48,202 nt of DNA from Gnetum montanum (GCA_015680685.1 MNCI01007825.1:1-48202); one strand, 5' to 3'. Numbered from the stretch's first letter, positions 1 to 11,425 are shown. Notes: generated by a model not told the origin, from the letters alone. A program made the numbers and translations.

Positions 1-169
1 GAAATTGCGGCTGACTACGATATCGCGTACGCGATATCGCGGGGAGGACACGATATCGCGTACGTGATATCGCATACGCGATATCGCGNCATGATATATC
101 GCGACCCATGATATAACGTGGGTGCCTTAACGCAACCGCCAGCAATATGAGCAATTTCATGTCTCATCA
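1..169 (-). mobile_element. LTR end fragment of the TGATGA-family non-autonomous retrotransposon
   Basis: This stretch carries the same CpG-rich GATATCGCG palindromes as the LTRs at 11426-12169, 19440-20307 and 41979-42864. Like them it ends in TCATCA (164-169), the inverted form of the TGATGA start read on the minus strand. Directly after 169 the sequence becomes a Ty3/gypsy integrase reading frame instead of the polypurine tract seen inside the 3' LTRs. It is therefore best read as the outer end of a 5' LTR that inserted into a gypsy element. The rest of the element lies to the left of the window. A single N at 89 interrupts the palindrome cluster. Confidence 0.6.
18..39. repeat. Perfect 22-bp CpG-rich palindrome
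   Basis: Positions 18-39 read identically on both strands. The arms are CGATATCGCG and the centre is TA. Related, partly decayed copies follow at 51-86. The same motif recurs upstream of TATA boxes elsewhere in the window, so this is a U3 component of the TGATGA-family LTR. Confidence 0.8.
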
Positions 170-531
170 ATGAACATTTAATCTCATGTACATATGATAT
201 TTGGAATGTAGAACTTAAAAGGGTCAAAGAAATTGAAAATATAATTATTTACCAAAAACCATTAAAAGATGATTTGATAAAAAATATGCAAACAAAAATA
301 TTTCAAGTAGGTGATTTGGTCCTTAAGAGAGATAGAGCATCTAGCCAATCTAGCCCTGAAACTAGGTCTTCTCCTATGTGGTCAGGCCCATACCAAGTTA
401 CAAATGTCATCAACCCCAATTTTTACAAAATTTTTGATTTGCAACTATAAAAATTAAATAGAAATTTTAATGCATTTTATTTCAAACATTTCTACTCATG
501 TGCCTCATTTGAACACCTAGTAGATCCCTAG
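170..531 (+). pseudogene. Ty3/gypsy integrase C-terminal fragment
   Basis: One frame is open from the LTR boundary to a stop at 448-450 and then continues to a second stop at 529-531. It contains the typical post-core integrase segment: VGDLVLKRD (about 310-336), then SGPYQV (about 382-399), then a YKIFDLQ-like segment. This matches the chromodomain-less C-terminal end of plant Ty3/gypsy integrases. The 5' part is missing because the LTR fragment at 1-169 interrupts it. It is non-functional. It may belong to the same Tat-like family as the element at 9734-25345, but the two do not overlap in sequence, so this is unproven. Confidence 0.7.
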
Positions 532-1403
532 TTTCATGTTTTCTTCTCTTTCTTCATGCATTTCATTTGTATACAGTTGCATTTGCATATTTTCTTTCCA
601 TTTCCATCATCTTCTTATGCATGTTAATCCTACCATCATATCTCTCTTAGCTTATTAGTTTTGGTTTGACTTGTGCTTTTCATATGATTTTAGTAATCAT
701 TATGATCATTTGAGTTACTAGGTATTGGATCATCATAACACCATTTGAAAATAATGCAAGTGTATTGTTTTATATGTTATGTCATATTAATATTATTAAA
801 TCTCCTTATATGATATACTTTAATATTTTATTGATTCTTCCCAATCTTTTTCAAGGTATCAATTTCATTAGTTATGTGGAATTATGGAAGATGGGATTTA
901 TGCTAACTTATCATGTTATTATCATGTTCATGTAAATGTAGGACATGTGAGGTTGAAAAACGGTTAACCATAATCACTAGATGACCTTAGTCAATTTCAT
1001 TTCCCTCTCATAATCCCTAGCCCTCAATTGTAATGATCCATGGTTATTCTGTGAGGAATAGGATGAAGTGTGTTCCTCTTCACTCAAGAATTCTTAGCCA
1101 CCCAGGAGACCTGCTATGATGTCATCTAGATTATAATTAAAGGGCACATGCATGAGGGTTGAACTGCATCATGGGCAAAGTTTTCGAAAGGCCTGTGTTC
1201 TTAGGTAGTGCATCTAATTGGCTAGACTCTTATTGGAATTGCTACCTTAATAATGAAGTGTACCATTGGTAGAGTTTCATAAAAAAATGTAAATGAGGAC
1301 CATGTTCATTGGTAGTGTAATAAGTTCTTAAGTATGATGGGGTCTGGCAGCAATCCTCACCCTAGCCTCCATTCCATTTTAAAACATATTCTACCAAAAA
1401 TTC

Positions 1404-1442
<39 letters not shown>

Positions 1443-3232
1443 AAATATTCCCTTTCCTTTTCCTAATTGCCCTAATTTTTCCTTATCATTTTTCATCGAT
1501 TCCCTTTCTAAATTTCAAAAAAAAAAGAAAGAAGAAATAAACTAAGGAAAAATTTGAAAGTTGTGGCTAGCTATGATCAAAAAAATGCTTGTCCTCTTCA
1601 CTAATTTTAGTATAAGTCTTATGCTCAATGTTGTCCTCTATACTAGTGACTTTTACCTTTGGGATCATTGGGAACGAGATCTTAATTATATATTTTAATT
1701 ACATATATGTGTGTATGTGTGTGTGTGTAGTTATATGTTTAGATCTTGATTAAACAAGGTGGTGTGACAAGGGTGACCCATGTTTAGTATGCTCTTGATT
1801 ATATGATTATTTTAATTGTGTTAAAAAAAGGTATGGTTTGCTTTCGAATTTCAATTTGTCAGTGTTTTAAGACCTTTTGATTATTTGTCTTTTGCATCTC
1901 CTTTTAAAATTTCTATGGTTTTGCTATTCTTGCACTTGCATGCAATTTCTAGTTTGCGAACTAACTGTTGGTACCAACATCTCCCATGCTACTACATGGG
2001 GCCTTGGTTAATAATGTTTGATCCCATAACAATTAGAAATTTTATAATTATTTGTAATGGTAGTGTAGGTAAAGCAAGTTGGTGTAGTGAGTGGTAGCTA
2101 TAATGATTAACCCAAAAGGAACACTGTGATAAAGGACTACTTAGCTCAATGCTTATCCCTATATACATTAAAAAACCATCGTATTATATTTAAAAAATGG
2201 TTACCTAGCAAATACAATCTTATAAGTTGGCATCAATATGAGTCTATTATTTTATTTTGGATATTTCAATATTCGCCATGGGCATGCCTTTAAGTGCAAG
2301 TAAATGGGTGGAGCATGAATCTTACTAAAATTCAACATCATAGTAGATGATACTTTTCTAAAAATATAAGGGCAACTGCCTATGCATGGCAGGCTTTCCT
2401 CTAACATACTAGACGTTCATTTTGGGAAACTATAATGCAAACAATGAAATAATATTAGATGTTGGTGTTCTCCTGTCATTTCTATGGTGATTTGATTTGC
2501 CAGATTTTTTAGTAGGAAGGCTAGGTGGAAAATGAAAATATTTAGTAAACCTTTGCAACTCTAGTAGAACGGGTAGCATGTAAGGCCAAAAGTTGCCTAA
2601 ATGCATGAATGGAGGTTGCAAGGAATCTGCATCTTTTCTAGGATAAAAGTGGAGGCATGTTTGGTCATTTTGGGCATGGTGTAGACACTAGGACTTGTAA
2701 TGAAAAATTGCAGGAAATCTACAATAGACTCCTTTGAAACTCCAACAAAAATGATGGTGATGCAAGAGGTTGCGAGGTGGCATCTCATATATAGTGTGGC
2801 GGGCAGAGGAAATTTTTGCTAGATGATGTGGTTGTAGATAGCTGCAAGATAGGTTCCAATGAAAATAGAACATGAGATGATGCTACAGTTTTTATTCTCC
2901 CATGGAAACAAAAACTTCTATCTCTAGTAGAGTTTTCTTTCATTGTTGTGTATTTTTGTAGTAGCACATTTCTCCTACACCACATCCATGTAGTCACTCG
3001 TTGAGTAGCAGCTAGACATGATTCCCTACTATTTTTGCAACTACACATTGTTTTAACTACACATGGTCTACTAATGGTCTTCCCTGCATTGACATTGTGT
3101 TTCTTGGTTGCTCCAGTCATTCCCTATGCATGATTGATGGATGGTACCATTACTTGCACATGGGTGGTGTCCACTGCCATTTTCTACATGGGTGGTGACC
3201 ACTGCCATTACCTACACATGATTGGTAATGAC
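532..3232. other. Repeat-derived sequence without a recognisable gene
   Basis: After the integrase stop, AT-rich sequence resembles the long 3' untranslated part of a gypsy element, but no LTR boundary was found. There is an (AG)n tract at 1407-1439 and a short (TG)n tract near 1708-1728. Reading frames at 2430-3120 on the minus strand have no recognisable motif. The segment 3121-3232 (repeated 'catgggtggtg...cactgccatt' units) resembles 9590-9733, on the other side of the copia element, so the copia probably landed in an older repeat. No gene is supported. Confidence 0.5.
1407..1439. repeat. (AG)n microsatellite
   Basis: An uninterrupted run of about 16 AG dinucleotides. It lies in the non-coding tail downstream of the integrase fragment. 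Confidence 0.95.
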
Positions 3233-4594
3233 TGTTGACCTTTTTGTATGTCAAAACATTAAGGAAAATGGAGTACAAGGATTTTTTGTATGGTTGTTGT
3301 GTTTACAAGAGCAAGAACAAAGAACTCAAGGACTCACAAGAAAATTTTGGATTACAAGAACTTAAGGGAGCATGGACAAATACAAAGAATTCAAGAAAAA
3401 TGCACCTATTTTTGTTGAGGATGATTCCTAGATGTTTTGGCATGTTTTAGAGTGTTTCTGTCTCATTTTGATGAGTCTAGAGGGTTATAAGATCTATGGG
3501 GACTTATTTGGAGGCATCCTAAGGCTCCCAACATCAAAAAAAAAATAGTTTCATTTTTGGCCCCTGCAGAAGAGATGTCTTTTCCATACCAAAGACATAT
3601 TTCTAATAGGTAGCACAATCAAAGATGTCCCTACAAAATAGCAAACACCTTTCATCAAACAAAGACATCTTTAATCAAACAAATACATCTTTCATTAGAC
3701 AAAGACATCTTTCCAAAATATAGGTTAGTTTTAGAAAGATGTCTTTCACCAAACAAAGATGTCTTCCCAGAACAAAGATTTTAAAAATACATCTTTTCTA
3801 GACAAATATGTCTTCCCAAAATTAAAGGCAAATTTAGAGAAACATCTCAAGCATGAAGAAGACATCTCCCATGATCGTTAATGATCGTTGGCTAGTCATT
3901 GCATAAGTTTCAAGATGGATTTAGAAATATGGTAGCCATAAGAAGACTTGATATGCACTGAGAAATGTCAATAGCTTGTGTATAATCATTGTATTATCAT
4001 TTTGTAATCATTATATTCTCTGTTGCTCCTCATTGTATTATCATTTTGCATTGTAAAGTGTGATGTACCTCAAAGTGTAAGGATCAACAAACCTAATTAC
4101 ATTCATTCCTTGTAATTATTGTTCTCTTATTACCATGAAAAGTTGATGTGCTTCTTGTAGGAAGGCATCTTGATTGAACTTGTCAAGATCCTAAGGGATT
4201 GAGTTGTTGGTGATGTGATACAACACTTCAATGCAAAACTCAAGAGTGTAAAGGTTGTGGAAGCCTAGAAACCACATTCCAACCCTAATGGGACCTTGCA
4301 GGGTTAAGTGGTTGGTGGTGTGACACAACACTCCAGAGCAGGGCTTGATGACTATATAGGGTGTGGATCCTTCAATCACCTTTTAAGAGCAACAAAATCT
4401 GAAGGTATGCTTGTGAACAACCCTTCAAGTGTGGAATACCCAAGTTGGAGAACCACGTTAATATTAGTGTGTGGTTTGTGTTAAAGAATTTTTATTTGGA
4501 GAACCTTTTCATCCTCCCCTACATTTCCACCCACTTCCAAACACCCCCGATGATCCCCCACCACACACCCCCACCCCCTTTTCTAAGTTCAATG
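3233..4594 (+). repeat. 5' LTR of the copia-like element
   Basis: Begins TGTTGACC and ends near a decayed TCAATG where the right copy has TCAACA. It contains an array of AAAGACATCTTT/AAAGATGTCTTT motifs (3585-3800). Two imperfect copies of a roughly 110-bp unit carry 'acaacact' (around 4220 and 4325), and a TATA-like ctatatag lies near 4351. It is about 120 bp longer than the 3' LTR, partly because the motif array has more copies. Confidence 0.75.
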
Positions 4595-4603
4595 ATCCAT
4601 AAG

Positions 4604-4617
4604 TGGTATCAAAGCCT
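4604..4617 (+). promoter_or_regulatory. Primer binding site, initiator-Met tRNA type
   Basis: The sequence TGGTATCAAAGCC lies about 9 bases after the 5' LTR end and differs by one base from the plant consensus TGGTATCAGAGCC, which pairs with the 3' end of initiator Met tRNA. This fixes the element's orientation as plus. Confidence 0.8.
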
Positions 4618-4848
4618 AGTACTCTTGTGCTCTTCATCAACCTCCAAGAGTGAACAATGGAAGGGGCTTTTAATACTAGATATACTTGATCAAGAAGACT
4701 AATTGTCTTTATCAACTATTGTATCCAATCTCTGTATCATATCTACCAAAAAGATCAATCTTTCCTTCTATTTAGAAATCAAAGTATCTACTCTTGCAAG
4801 CTTAATAGTGTTTCTTCTCAAAATTTATGCATTGAGATAAAAGATGCT

Positions 4849-6060
4849 TTGCATGTTAAGGAAATGAAAATTATAGTTCTTAATGATGAATGTTCTTATC
4901 TCAAGAAAGAAAACTCAGACCTTAAGGCTAAGGTTCAAAAACTAACCTATGTGATTGAGCAGATGAACAAGAACTCTTTGTCCAAAGACCAAAAGCAAAT
5001 AGATGGATGTTTGAGAAATTTCTCAAAAGAAAATCAATCTAGTTAATATAGAGGTAGAGAAAAAGGTAAGGAAAGAGATAAAAATATTTCAAATTCTAAG
5101 TTTTATCTTTCTTCTATAGAATATTAGATATGTGGTGAAAGAGGCCATTTGGCCTCCAAATGCCCCAATGCTTACAAGTTTCAAGAGAAAGAGTATAGTG
5201 AAGAAACAAGAAGAAGTAGCATTTATACAAGTTAGAATGATGAACATGCATCAACTTAAGAAGATAAAAAGGCAAACAATTTCTTCATCAACTGGGATGA
5301 TGGAGACCAAGGCAAAGAAGAGTTAGGTGACACCTCAAAAGAACCTCATCTCATCTATATGGCTCTCACATATGACGATGTTGGCATTTCTGATGATGAT
5401 GATCAATTTGAGAATGAGGAAGAAAAGTATGACCTATTAGGTAAGTTGGAAAGTATTTGTGTAAAGTTAACTAAGCAAGTAAAAACTAAGGAACAAGATA
5501 TTTCTTCATTAAATTTAACAATTTTTGATCTTACAAAAGAAATCTTAAATGTCAGGGCTAAGAATAAAAAGCTAATCCAATCTTATGAGCAGATCAAGGA
5601 AGAACTTGCAAATGCTAGACTTGTGAATGAAAGGCTAGTTAAGTGAAAAGAGTCCCTTCAAATGTTTCTTTGACAAGGAAGAAGTACACATGATGATAGT
5701 GGGCTCAAATGTTATACATAAGAGGAATCATCTACACCAACCCCATCTCAACCAAAGGTCACTCCAAAGAATGAAGAATCAACAGGCACTACATCTCAAC
5801 CAAGAGTAGCTCCAACGTATGATCATTTTAAATACTATAGGAAGGTGAGATGTTATTATGGTCATAAATTTGGGCATAAGCAATAGGAGTGCAATTTAAA
5901 ATATTATCACATGAGCACTTGGTCATATCATAGGACTCCTTGGTCTTATTCAAATGTTCCTAGAAAGGATTTTTCATAGGTTAAAAAGGATATGCAAATA
6001 AATTAGAGAGGAGTTAAGAAATATTGGACAACTCACAAGAATGAGGGAGTTTGAAAAGTT
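4849..6060 (+). pseudogene. Decayed copia gag with two CCHC zinc-knuckle relics
   Basis: One frame holds the whole region apart from several in-frame stops (for example 5044-5046, 5125-5127, 5644-5646). The early part (4849-5043) is Lys/Glu-rich and heptad-like. The first knuckle (about 5122-5163) reads Y-x2-C-GERG-H-LASK-C, so its first Cys is Tyr. A coiled-coil stretch follows (5359-5643, LDLTKEI-like heptads). The second knuckle (5851-5892) reads C-YY-G-HKFG-H-x4-C, so its second Cys is Gly. Two knuckles around an acidic spacer resemble gag proteins of SIRE/Maximus-type copia elements; that lineage assignment is inference. No reverse transcriptase or integrase motif follows. Confidence 0.65.
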
Positions 6061-8026
6061 TGGAGAGTCAAGAGGAAGGAACCTGAGAATGAGAAGACAC
6101 TATCTAGCCAATTTGTGAAAAGGAGCCAAGCCTTGAAAATTGAAGAAGTCTATGTAAGAAGAGAAACCTAGAAAGAGGAATCTCATTCTCTAGTACTCTA
6201 GGCACCTTAATTCTCAATTGCATGCAAGGTAAGTCAAGGTAAGTTTCTATCTTTTTGCTTGTTCAATTTTGTATAGTATTTAATTTGGAAAGTCTAAATT
6301 ATGCTAATATGTGCTTATTTTGTTTCTAGTTATGGGATGTTAGCCCCAATAATCTACAAATATTAAGATAAGTACTTACAAAAGATATTTGGTATTGTTA
6401 AAATAATTGATTATGGTATCTTTTGTGAATGTTTGAGCGCGATGTGATTAATCTTATAATTGAATGGAATTTTGTGGTATTTGTAAACTTTGAAAAGTTT
6501 TTATTAAAAAATATTTTGATTCTCCATTGGAATATATATTGATTACAAGTGTTTAAAATCCTTTGATGTATTTCTTGGACATTCATTATTGTTTAAATGT
6601 CTTGTAATTTGACATTATTGTCCAGCTTCTTTTGAAATATTTTTGATGTGCAATATTTAAGCATTGGATTTGGTACCTTTAATATAATTCATGTGTCTTC
6701 TGAAAAAATCATTTCAATAGGAATTATTTACCATATTAAGGTCTTTCTTTTAAAAATATCCAAAATTTTTATGGCTCTTCAAATTTATGGAGACATCTCC
6801 TAGTCCCTTGTGTAATCCTAAATTATGTGCAATACTTATATTTTTTGTGTTGATTTTTGATATAACTAATGGGAGACCTTAGTCTCCATACTTTGTCTTA
6901 GAATTTTTGTGCAACATGGAGATCCTAAAAGATTCAAGAGGGAAGACCAATCTCTCTATAATAGATGCATTATGACCAAAGAAACCAGATGTCTCAAAAA
7001 TTAATCATATATGTAAGGGGATCTTATACCTAATCCAAGAGGCCACCTGTGTAGGGGGAGTCTCTTGAGGCTTTTACCAAAAGACACTCAAGTAGCAAAG
7101 CTTCATATTTCAAGTCACCCTCAGCTAAAAATGAGCAAGGAAGAGCATATTCATCTGGTAATTTTTCAAAGAGGACATTTATTAAATCTTTCTCTAAAGT
7201 TGAACTTTTATGGTGAATGCTCTTGATCTTTATATATTATATAAACTTACTTGTGAGCTTTATTTATTGTCTAATATTTTGTATGTTGAGAATATATCTA
7301 TTTAAGTACCTAGGGCCCTTATTGCAAATATAAGTTGAGAAGAATTAAAATATGTGTTCATGATCTCTTTTGGTAATATATGAGGTATATATATATCTGC
7401 TATTTTTGTTTTCAACCTAAGTGTCATATATTAGTTTATGATTTCTTTTGTTATCTATGTTTGATCATTTGATATAATAAGATGTCTTGCTTTATCTTAA
7501 AAGTTGTATATGCATGTTTTACCTACCATCAATTTACTATGCCAAGTTGTACTATTAAAGCTTCAAAAGGACTAAAATTTTAGATGATTACATAATCATG
7601 AATTTCTTGCTACTAATGGCTTATTGGCTCAAAAAGATAGGTTACATAATCCTAAATGCTCAAAATTTGGACTGAGATAAGGGGAAACTCTTATTTGATT
7701 TGACATAATTAGCCCTATGAACCTAATGCTAAGAAATGTATATCTCTATGGGATTATCATTCGATGTTTATCTCATGAAATAATTTTGCGACTATTGGGA
7801 TAGATCCTTTTCATGATCCCCTTCTTTTTGTTGTTGTACACAAAGGGGAAGATTTTTTATAATGTTTCTATTCTAAGAACAAGTTATTTATCTGTCTTGA
7901 TTGTTCCATTATTTTTCCTTTTTGTTCATGCCCAAAAAGGGGGAGAAGTGGTGAGTAGCTATATTGCTATATTTTATGATTCATGATTATACTCATCCAT
8001 TGTCTTAAGTTTTGGACATTACCAAA
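6061..8026 (+). other. Non-coding interior of the copia-like element
   Basis: About 2 kb between the gag relic and the 3' LTR with no frame resembling protease, integrase, reverse transcriptase or RNase H. A purine run near 7933 (AAAAAGGGGGAGAA) resembles the pre-LTR purine signals of copia elements and may be a second polypurine tract. Otherwise nothing is recognisable. Confidence 0.6.
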
Positions 8027-8037
8027 AAGGAGGATAT
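8027..8037 (+). promoter_or_regulatory. Polypurine tract before the 3' LTR
   Basis: The purine-rich run AAAAAGGAGGA ends directly before the TGTTGACC start of the right LTR. This is the expected place for plus-strand priming. Confidence 0.65.
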
Positions 8038-9276
8038 TGTTGACCTTTTAGTATCTCAAAACATTAAGGAAAATGGAGTACAAGAATGTTTGTATGGTTG
8101 CTGTGTTTACAGGAGTAGGAGTAAAGGACTCAAGGACTCACAAGCAAATTTGGGATCACAAGGACTTAAGGGAGCATGGACAAATATGAAGAATTCAAGA
8201 AAATATATCTATTTTTTATTTAGAATGATTCCTAGATGTTTTGGCATGTTTCGAAGTGTTTCTGGCTCATTTTCATGAGTCTAGAAGGTTATAAGTTCTA
8301 TGGGGACTTGTTTGGAGGCATCTAGAGGCTCCCAGCATTAAAATAAATAGTTTCATTTTTGGCCCTTGTAAAAGAGACGCCTTTCCCATCCCAAAGAAGT
8401 CTTTCTAGTAGGTAGCATGGTCAAAGACATCTTTGCAAAATAGTAAATGTATTTCATCAGACAAAGACATCTTCCTAGAATATAGGCCAATTTCAAAAAG
8501 ATGTCTTTTACCAAACAAAGATGTCTTTCTAGGATGAAGATTTCAAAAAGACATCTTTTCTAGACAAAGACGTCTTCCCAAAGTTGAAGGAAAATTTAGA
8601 GAGATGTCTCAGGCATGAAGAAGATGTCTCCCATGACCATTAATGACCATTGGCTAGCCACTAGATAAGTTTTGAGATGTATTTAGAAACATGGTAATTA
8701 TAAGAAGACTTGATGTGCATTGGGAAATGTGAAAAGCTTGTGTGTAATCATTGTATTCTCTATTGCTCCTCATTGTATTATCATTTGGCATTGTAAAGTG
8801 TGTTATACCTCAAAGTGCAACAATTAGCAAACCTAGTTGCATTCATTCTTTGTAATTATTGTTCTCTTGTTGCCTTGCAGGGTTAATGTACTTCTTGCAT
8901 GAAGGCATCTTGCTTGAGCTTGTCAAGATCCTATGGGATTGAGTTGTTAGTATTGTGGTACAACACTCTAGTGTAAAGCTCAATAGTGTAAACATTGTGG
9001 AAGCCTAAAAACCATATTTCAAGCCTGACAGGACCTTGGGGGATTGAGTGGCTAGTGTTGTGGCACAACACACTAGAGGGAGGCTTGATGACTATATAGG
9101 ATGTGAATCCTTCAACTAAATTTTGAGAGAAAAAAAGTTTGAAGGTGTGATTGCGAACTACCCTCCAAGTGTGGACTACCCAAGTTGGGGAACCACATTA
9201 AAATTGGTGTGTGCTTTGTGATAAATAATTTTTATTTAGGGAACTTATTCATCCCCCTCCCCTTTTAAGTTCAACA
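8038..9276 (+). repeat. 3' LTR of the copia-like element
   Basis: A direct repeat of 3233-4594, with TGTTGACC at the start and TTCAACA at the end. It carries a shorter AAAGACATCTTT array (about 8385-8580) and the same downstream order of blocks as the 5' LTR. Confidence 0.8.
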
Positions 9277-9733
9277 ATCCACAGTGGCCACAAACATATT
9301 GTGGAAGGTAGCAATGAGATTAGGATGACTAGAACAAGCTGAGTTATAGGTGTGTTAACAGGTCCCACTATAGGGAACAAGAAATAGTAGCAGCCTACAA
9401 TGTCATGGTACAACTGGTGGAGCAATGTTGAGGGCAAGCATTGAGCAGTAGCCAAGTGGAGGCTAATCTAATTGTAAAATCACCAAGGCAGTTGTATGTG
9501 AGTTTTAAGAAATATGTTGGATACACTACTACTGATAGGCTCATGTAGCAGTTATGTGTTCCCATGTTGTAATCAATGTCATTGCTATGCATGGGTAATG
9601 AGGGGAGCTACCATTTTCTACACGTGATTGGTGAGCACTACCATTTTTAGCATGGGTGGTGGCCTTCATGGCATTGACATTACATTTTCACACTACTATT
9701 GTCAACTACGCATGGATGGTGGTTCCTCATGCA
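9277..9733. other. Old repeat between two LTR elements
   Basis: No gene is visible. Short units with 'catgggtggtgg' and 'ctaccatttt' (9610-9730) resemble 3121-3232 left of the copia element. The two stretches may be remnants of the sequence it inserted into. Confidence 0.4.
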
Positions 9734-10423
9734 TGTTGGTTTGGTTGGAGGTAGAAGAAGACAAGGGGCTAGACCAATCTAGATAAATCCCTAGGGCTAA
9801 AGGAAAGGATGGAGGGATTTCCAAGGCTAGCTACAAAGGGAAAATCCCAGGGTGCTTTCTAATTCTCATTAACTATTTGGTGGCATCCCAAAGGTAATTC
9901 GGTGTGGAGCAATAAGCAAACCTAATAGCTGGAGGTTGTAGTCTTGTTAGAGAAGGTGTGCTACTTATAGGCACCAACAGAGAAGGCTGCATAAGGAGTT
10001 GTTTAATTTGTGCTCATTTCTAAGCTAATTATTTATTTTATCTTGCTACTTTAAATTTCTATATCTCAATCTTAATCTCTATTGTGTCGTTGAAACACAA
10101 AATCAATGTTTCTTGAAAAATTCATGTTAATCTATGTTCCAGTCATTAACTATTTCAAGCTTTTCATTTTACAGTTTATTTATGCATGAATATCAATGTT
10201 AAAATTTTAAAGTGAATAGTTATTTCCTTGCCAAAGTCATCATGGATTGTCCCTTTATTTTCTTGCTAAAGTTATTTAATCATTAAACATCACAAAATAC
10301 CACATTGCCCTTCTAGTTGAGACTATTCCTAGGTTTCCTTACTCATATGATAAGCACCGTAGGAAATAGTCTTTTTAAACAAGTTTTACAGATGTTGATG
10401 TGTCCAAAATTTACACATCAACA
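9734..10423 (+). repeat. 5' LTR (start uncertain) of the Tat-like Ty3/gypsy element
   Basis: The end is clear: its last 110 bases match the last 110 bases of the solo LTR at 39757-40644, and both end TCAACA. A primer binding site follows at 10430. The start at 9734 is chosen because TGTTGG there mirrors the end; it has no second copy to confirm it. A conserved stem-loop lies at 10321-10371. Confidence 0.5.
10321..10371. repeat. Stem-loop conserved near the LTR end
   Basis: GACTATTCCTAGG at 10321-10333 can pair with CCGTAGGAAATAGTC at 10357-10371. The solo LTR has the same arrangement at 40543-40591, with changes on both arms. Its position near the end of the LTR suggests an RNA-level signal in R/U5. 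Function is inference. Confidence 0.5.
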
Positions 10424-10429
10424 CCTTTT

Positions 10430-10446
10430 TGGCACTAAAAGGAGGG
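10430..10446 (+). promoter_or_regulatory. Primer binding site of the Tat-like element (decayed)
   Basis: TGGCACTAAAAGGAGGG starts six bases after the LTR end. The TGGC(A/G)C start and G-rich end are compatible with a decayed Asp-tRNA-type site (TGGCGCCGTTGCCGGGG), as used by many plant gypsy elements. The middle does not match. Confidence 0.45.
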
Positions 10447-11057
10447 CATGTTCTATTTCCTATCCATATTTCAATGCTTGTTTCTGATACTATCCTGTTA
10501 TCTTTTCTTGCTTCATTTCTATTTGGAAATGCCTATTTCCCTATTTCAACTTTCCTATCTCTATTGTTGTCAACCTTTACTCTTTTCTATTGAAAATTTC
10601 TATTTTTTAGTCCTTGTAAATTTCTATTCCTATTTACAGTTTTCGAAAAATCCTAAAAATTTCTACTTCATTTTAATTTCTATTACTTAACCCCTTTATT
10701 TTTTGTTTCTTTTTTCAGGAAAATTATATTTTCTATTTCCTAAAAAATTTTATTATTAAAATCCTCATTTCCAATCCAGTTCATAGTTATTACTTTGATT
10801 TGTCTCCCTAAACCCTCATTTTTCCAGTCCTATATGCGAATTTCTACTTTGGCAGTCCTTACCTTAGCCACCAACTTTGGTGAGGTGATTTGCATCATTC
10901 TGCTTTAAATTTACTTTTCTGAAATTCTATATTTTCTATTTTATTTCAGATTTATATATAGAGAGAAATTTTAATTTTACAAAAAAATGAAAATAAAATA
11001 AAATAATAGTATTTAAATATTTTTCTATTATATTAGTACTTAAATATTTTTGTATTT
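10447..11057 (+). other. Pyrimidine-rich leader of the Tat-like element
   Basis: About 600 bases of C/T-rich sequence full of 'ttcctatttc' words follow the primer site and end at the N gap. No coding motif is visible. It is interpreted as the 5' leader between LTR and gag. Confidence 0.45.
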
Positions 11058-11425
11058 NNNNNNNNNNNNNNNNNNNNNNNNNNNNNNNNNNNNNNNNNNN
11101 NNNNNNNNNNNNNNNNNNNNNNNNNNNNNNNNNNNNNNNNNNNNNNNNNNNNNNNNNNNNNNNNNNNNNNNNNNNNNNNNNNNNNNNNNNNNNNNNNNNN
11201 NNNNNNNNNNNNNNNNNNNNNNNNNNNNNNNNNNNNNNNNNNNNNNNNNNNNNNNNNNNNNNNNNNNNNNNNNNNNNNNNNNNNNNNNNNNNNNNNNNNN
11301 NNNNNNNNNNNNNNNNNNNNNNNNNNNNNNNNNNNNNNNNNNNNNNNNNNNNNNNNNNNNNNNNNNNNNNNNNNNNNNNNNNNNNNNNNNNNNNNNNNNN
11401 NNNNNNNNNNNNNNNNNNNNNNNNN
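11058..11425. other. Assembly gap (368 N)
   Basis: Unknown sequence. By comparison with 19440-20307 it should contain the first ~138 bases of the 3' LTR of the TGATGA-family element, its left target-site duplication, and the junction with the Tat-like host element. Confidence 0.95.

Larger units (their letters stand above)
3233..9276 (+). mobile_element. Non-autonomous copia-like LTR retrotransposon (gag only)
   Basis: Two direct repeats (3233-4594 and 8038-9276) start TGTTGACC; the right one ends in TCAACA. The left copy is followed by a Met-initiator-type primer binding site and the right copy is preceded by a purine tract. The 3.4-kb interior holds a decayed gag with two zinc-knuckle relics and then about 2 kb with no protease, integrase or reverse transcriptase. 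This fits the class described as terminal-repeat retrotransposons with a GAG domain, which need a partner's pol. The LTRs differ by many substitutions and by repeat number, so the insertion is old. No target-site duplication is recognisable (atgac before, atcca after). Confidence 0.75.

Noticed and set aside
3585-3830. CRISPR-like spaced repeats
   Set aside because: Irregular spacing, imperfect short palindromes in both LTRs of a plant element; not a prokaryotic array.
10448-10690. 80-codon Phe/Leu/Tyr-rich frame in the gypsy leader
   Set aside because: It is produced by pyrimidine-rich repeats ('ttcctatttc'); it resembles a membrane protein only by composition.
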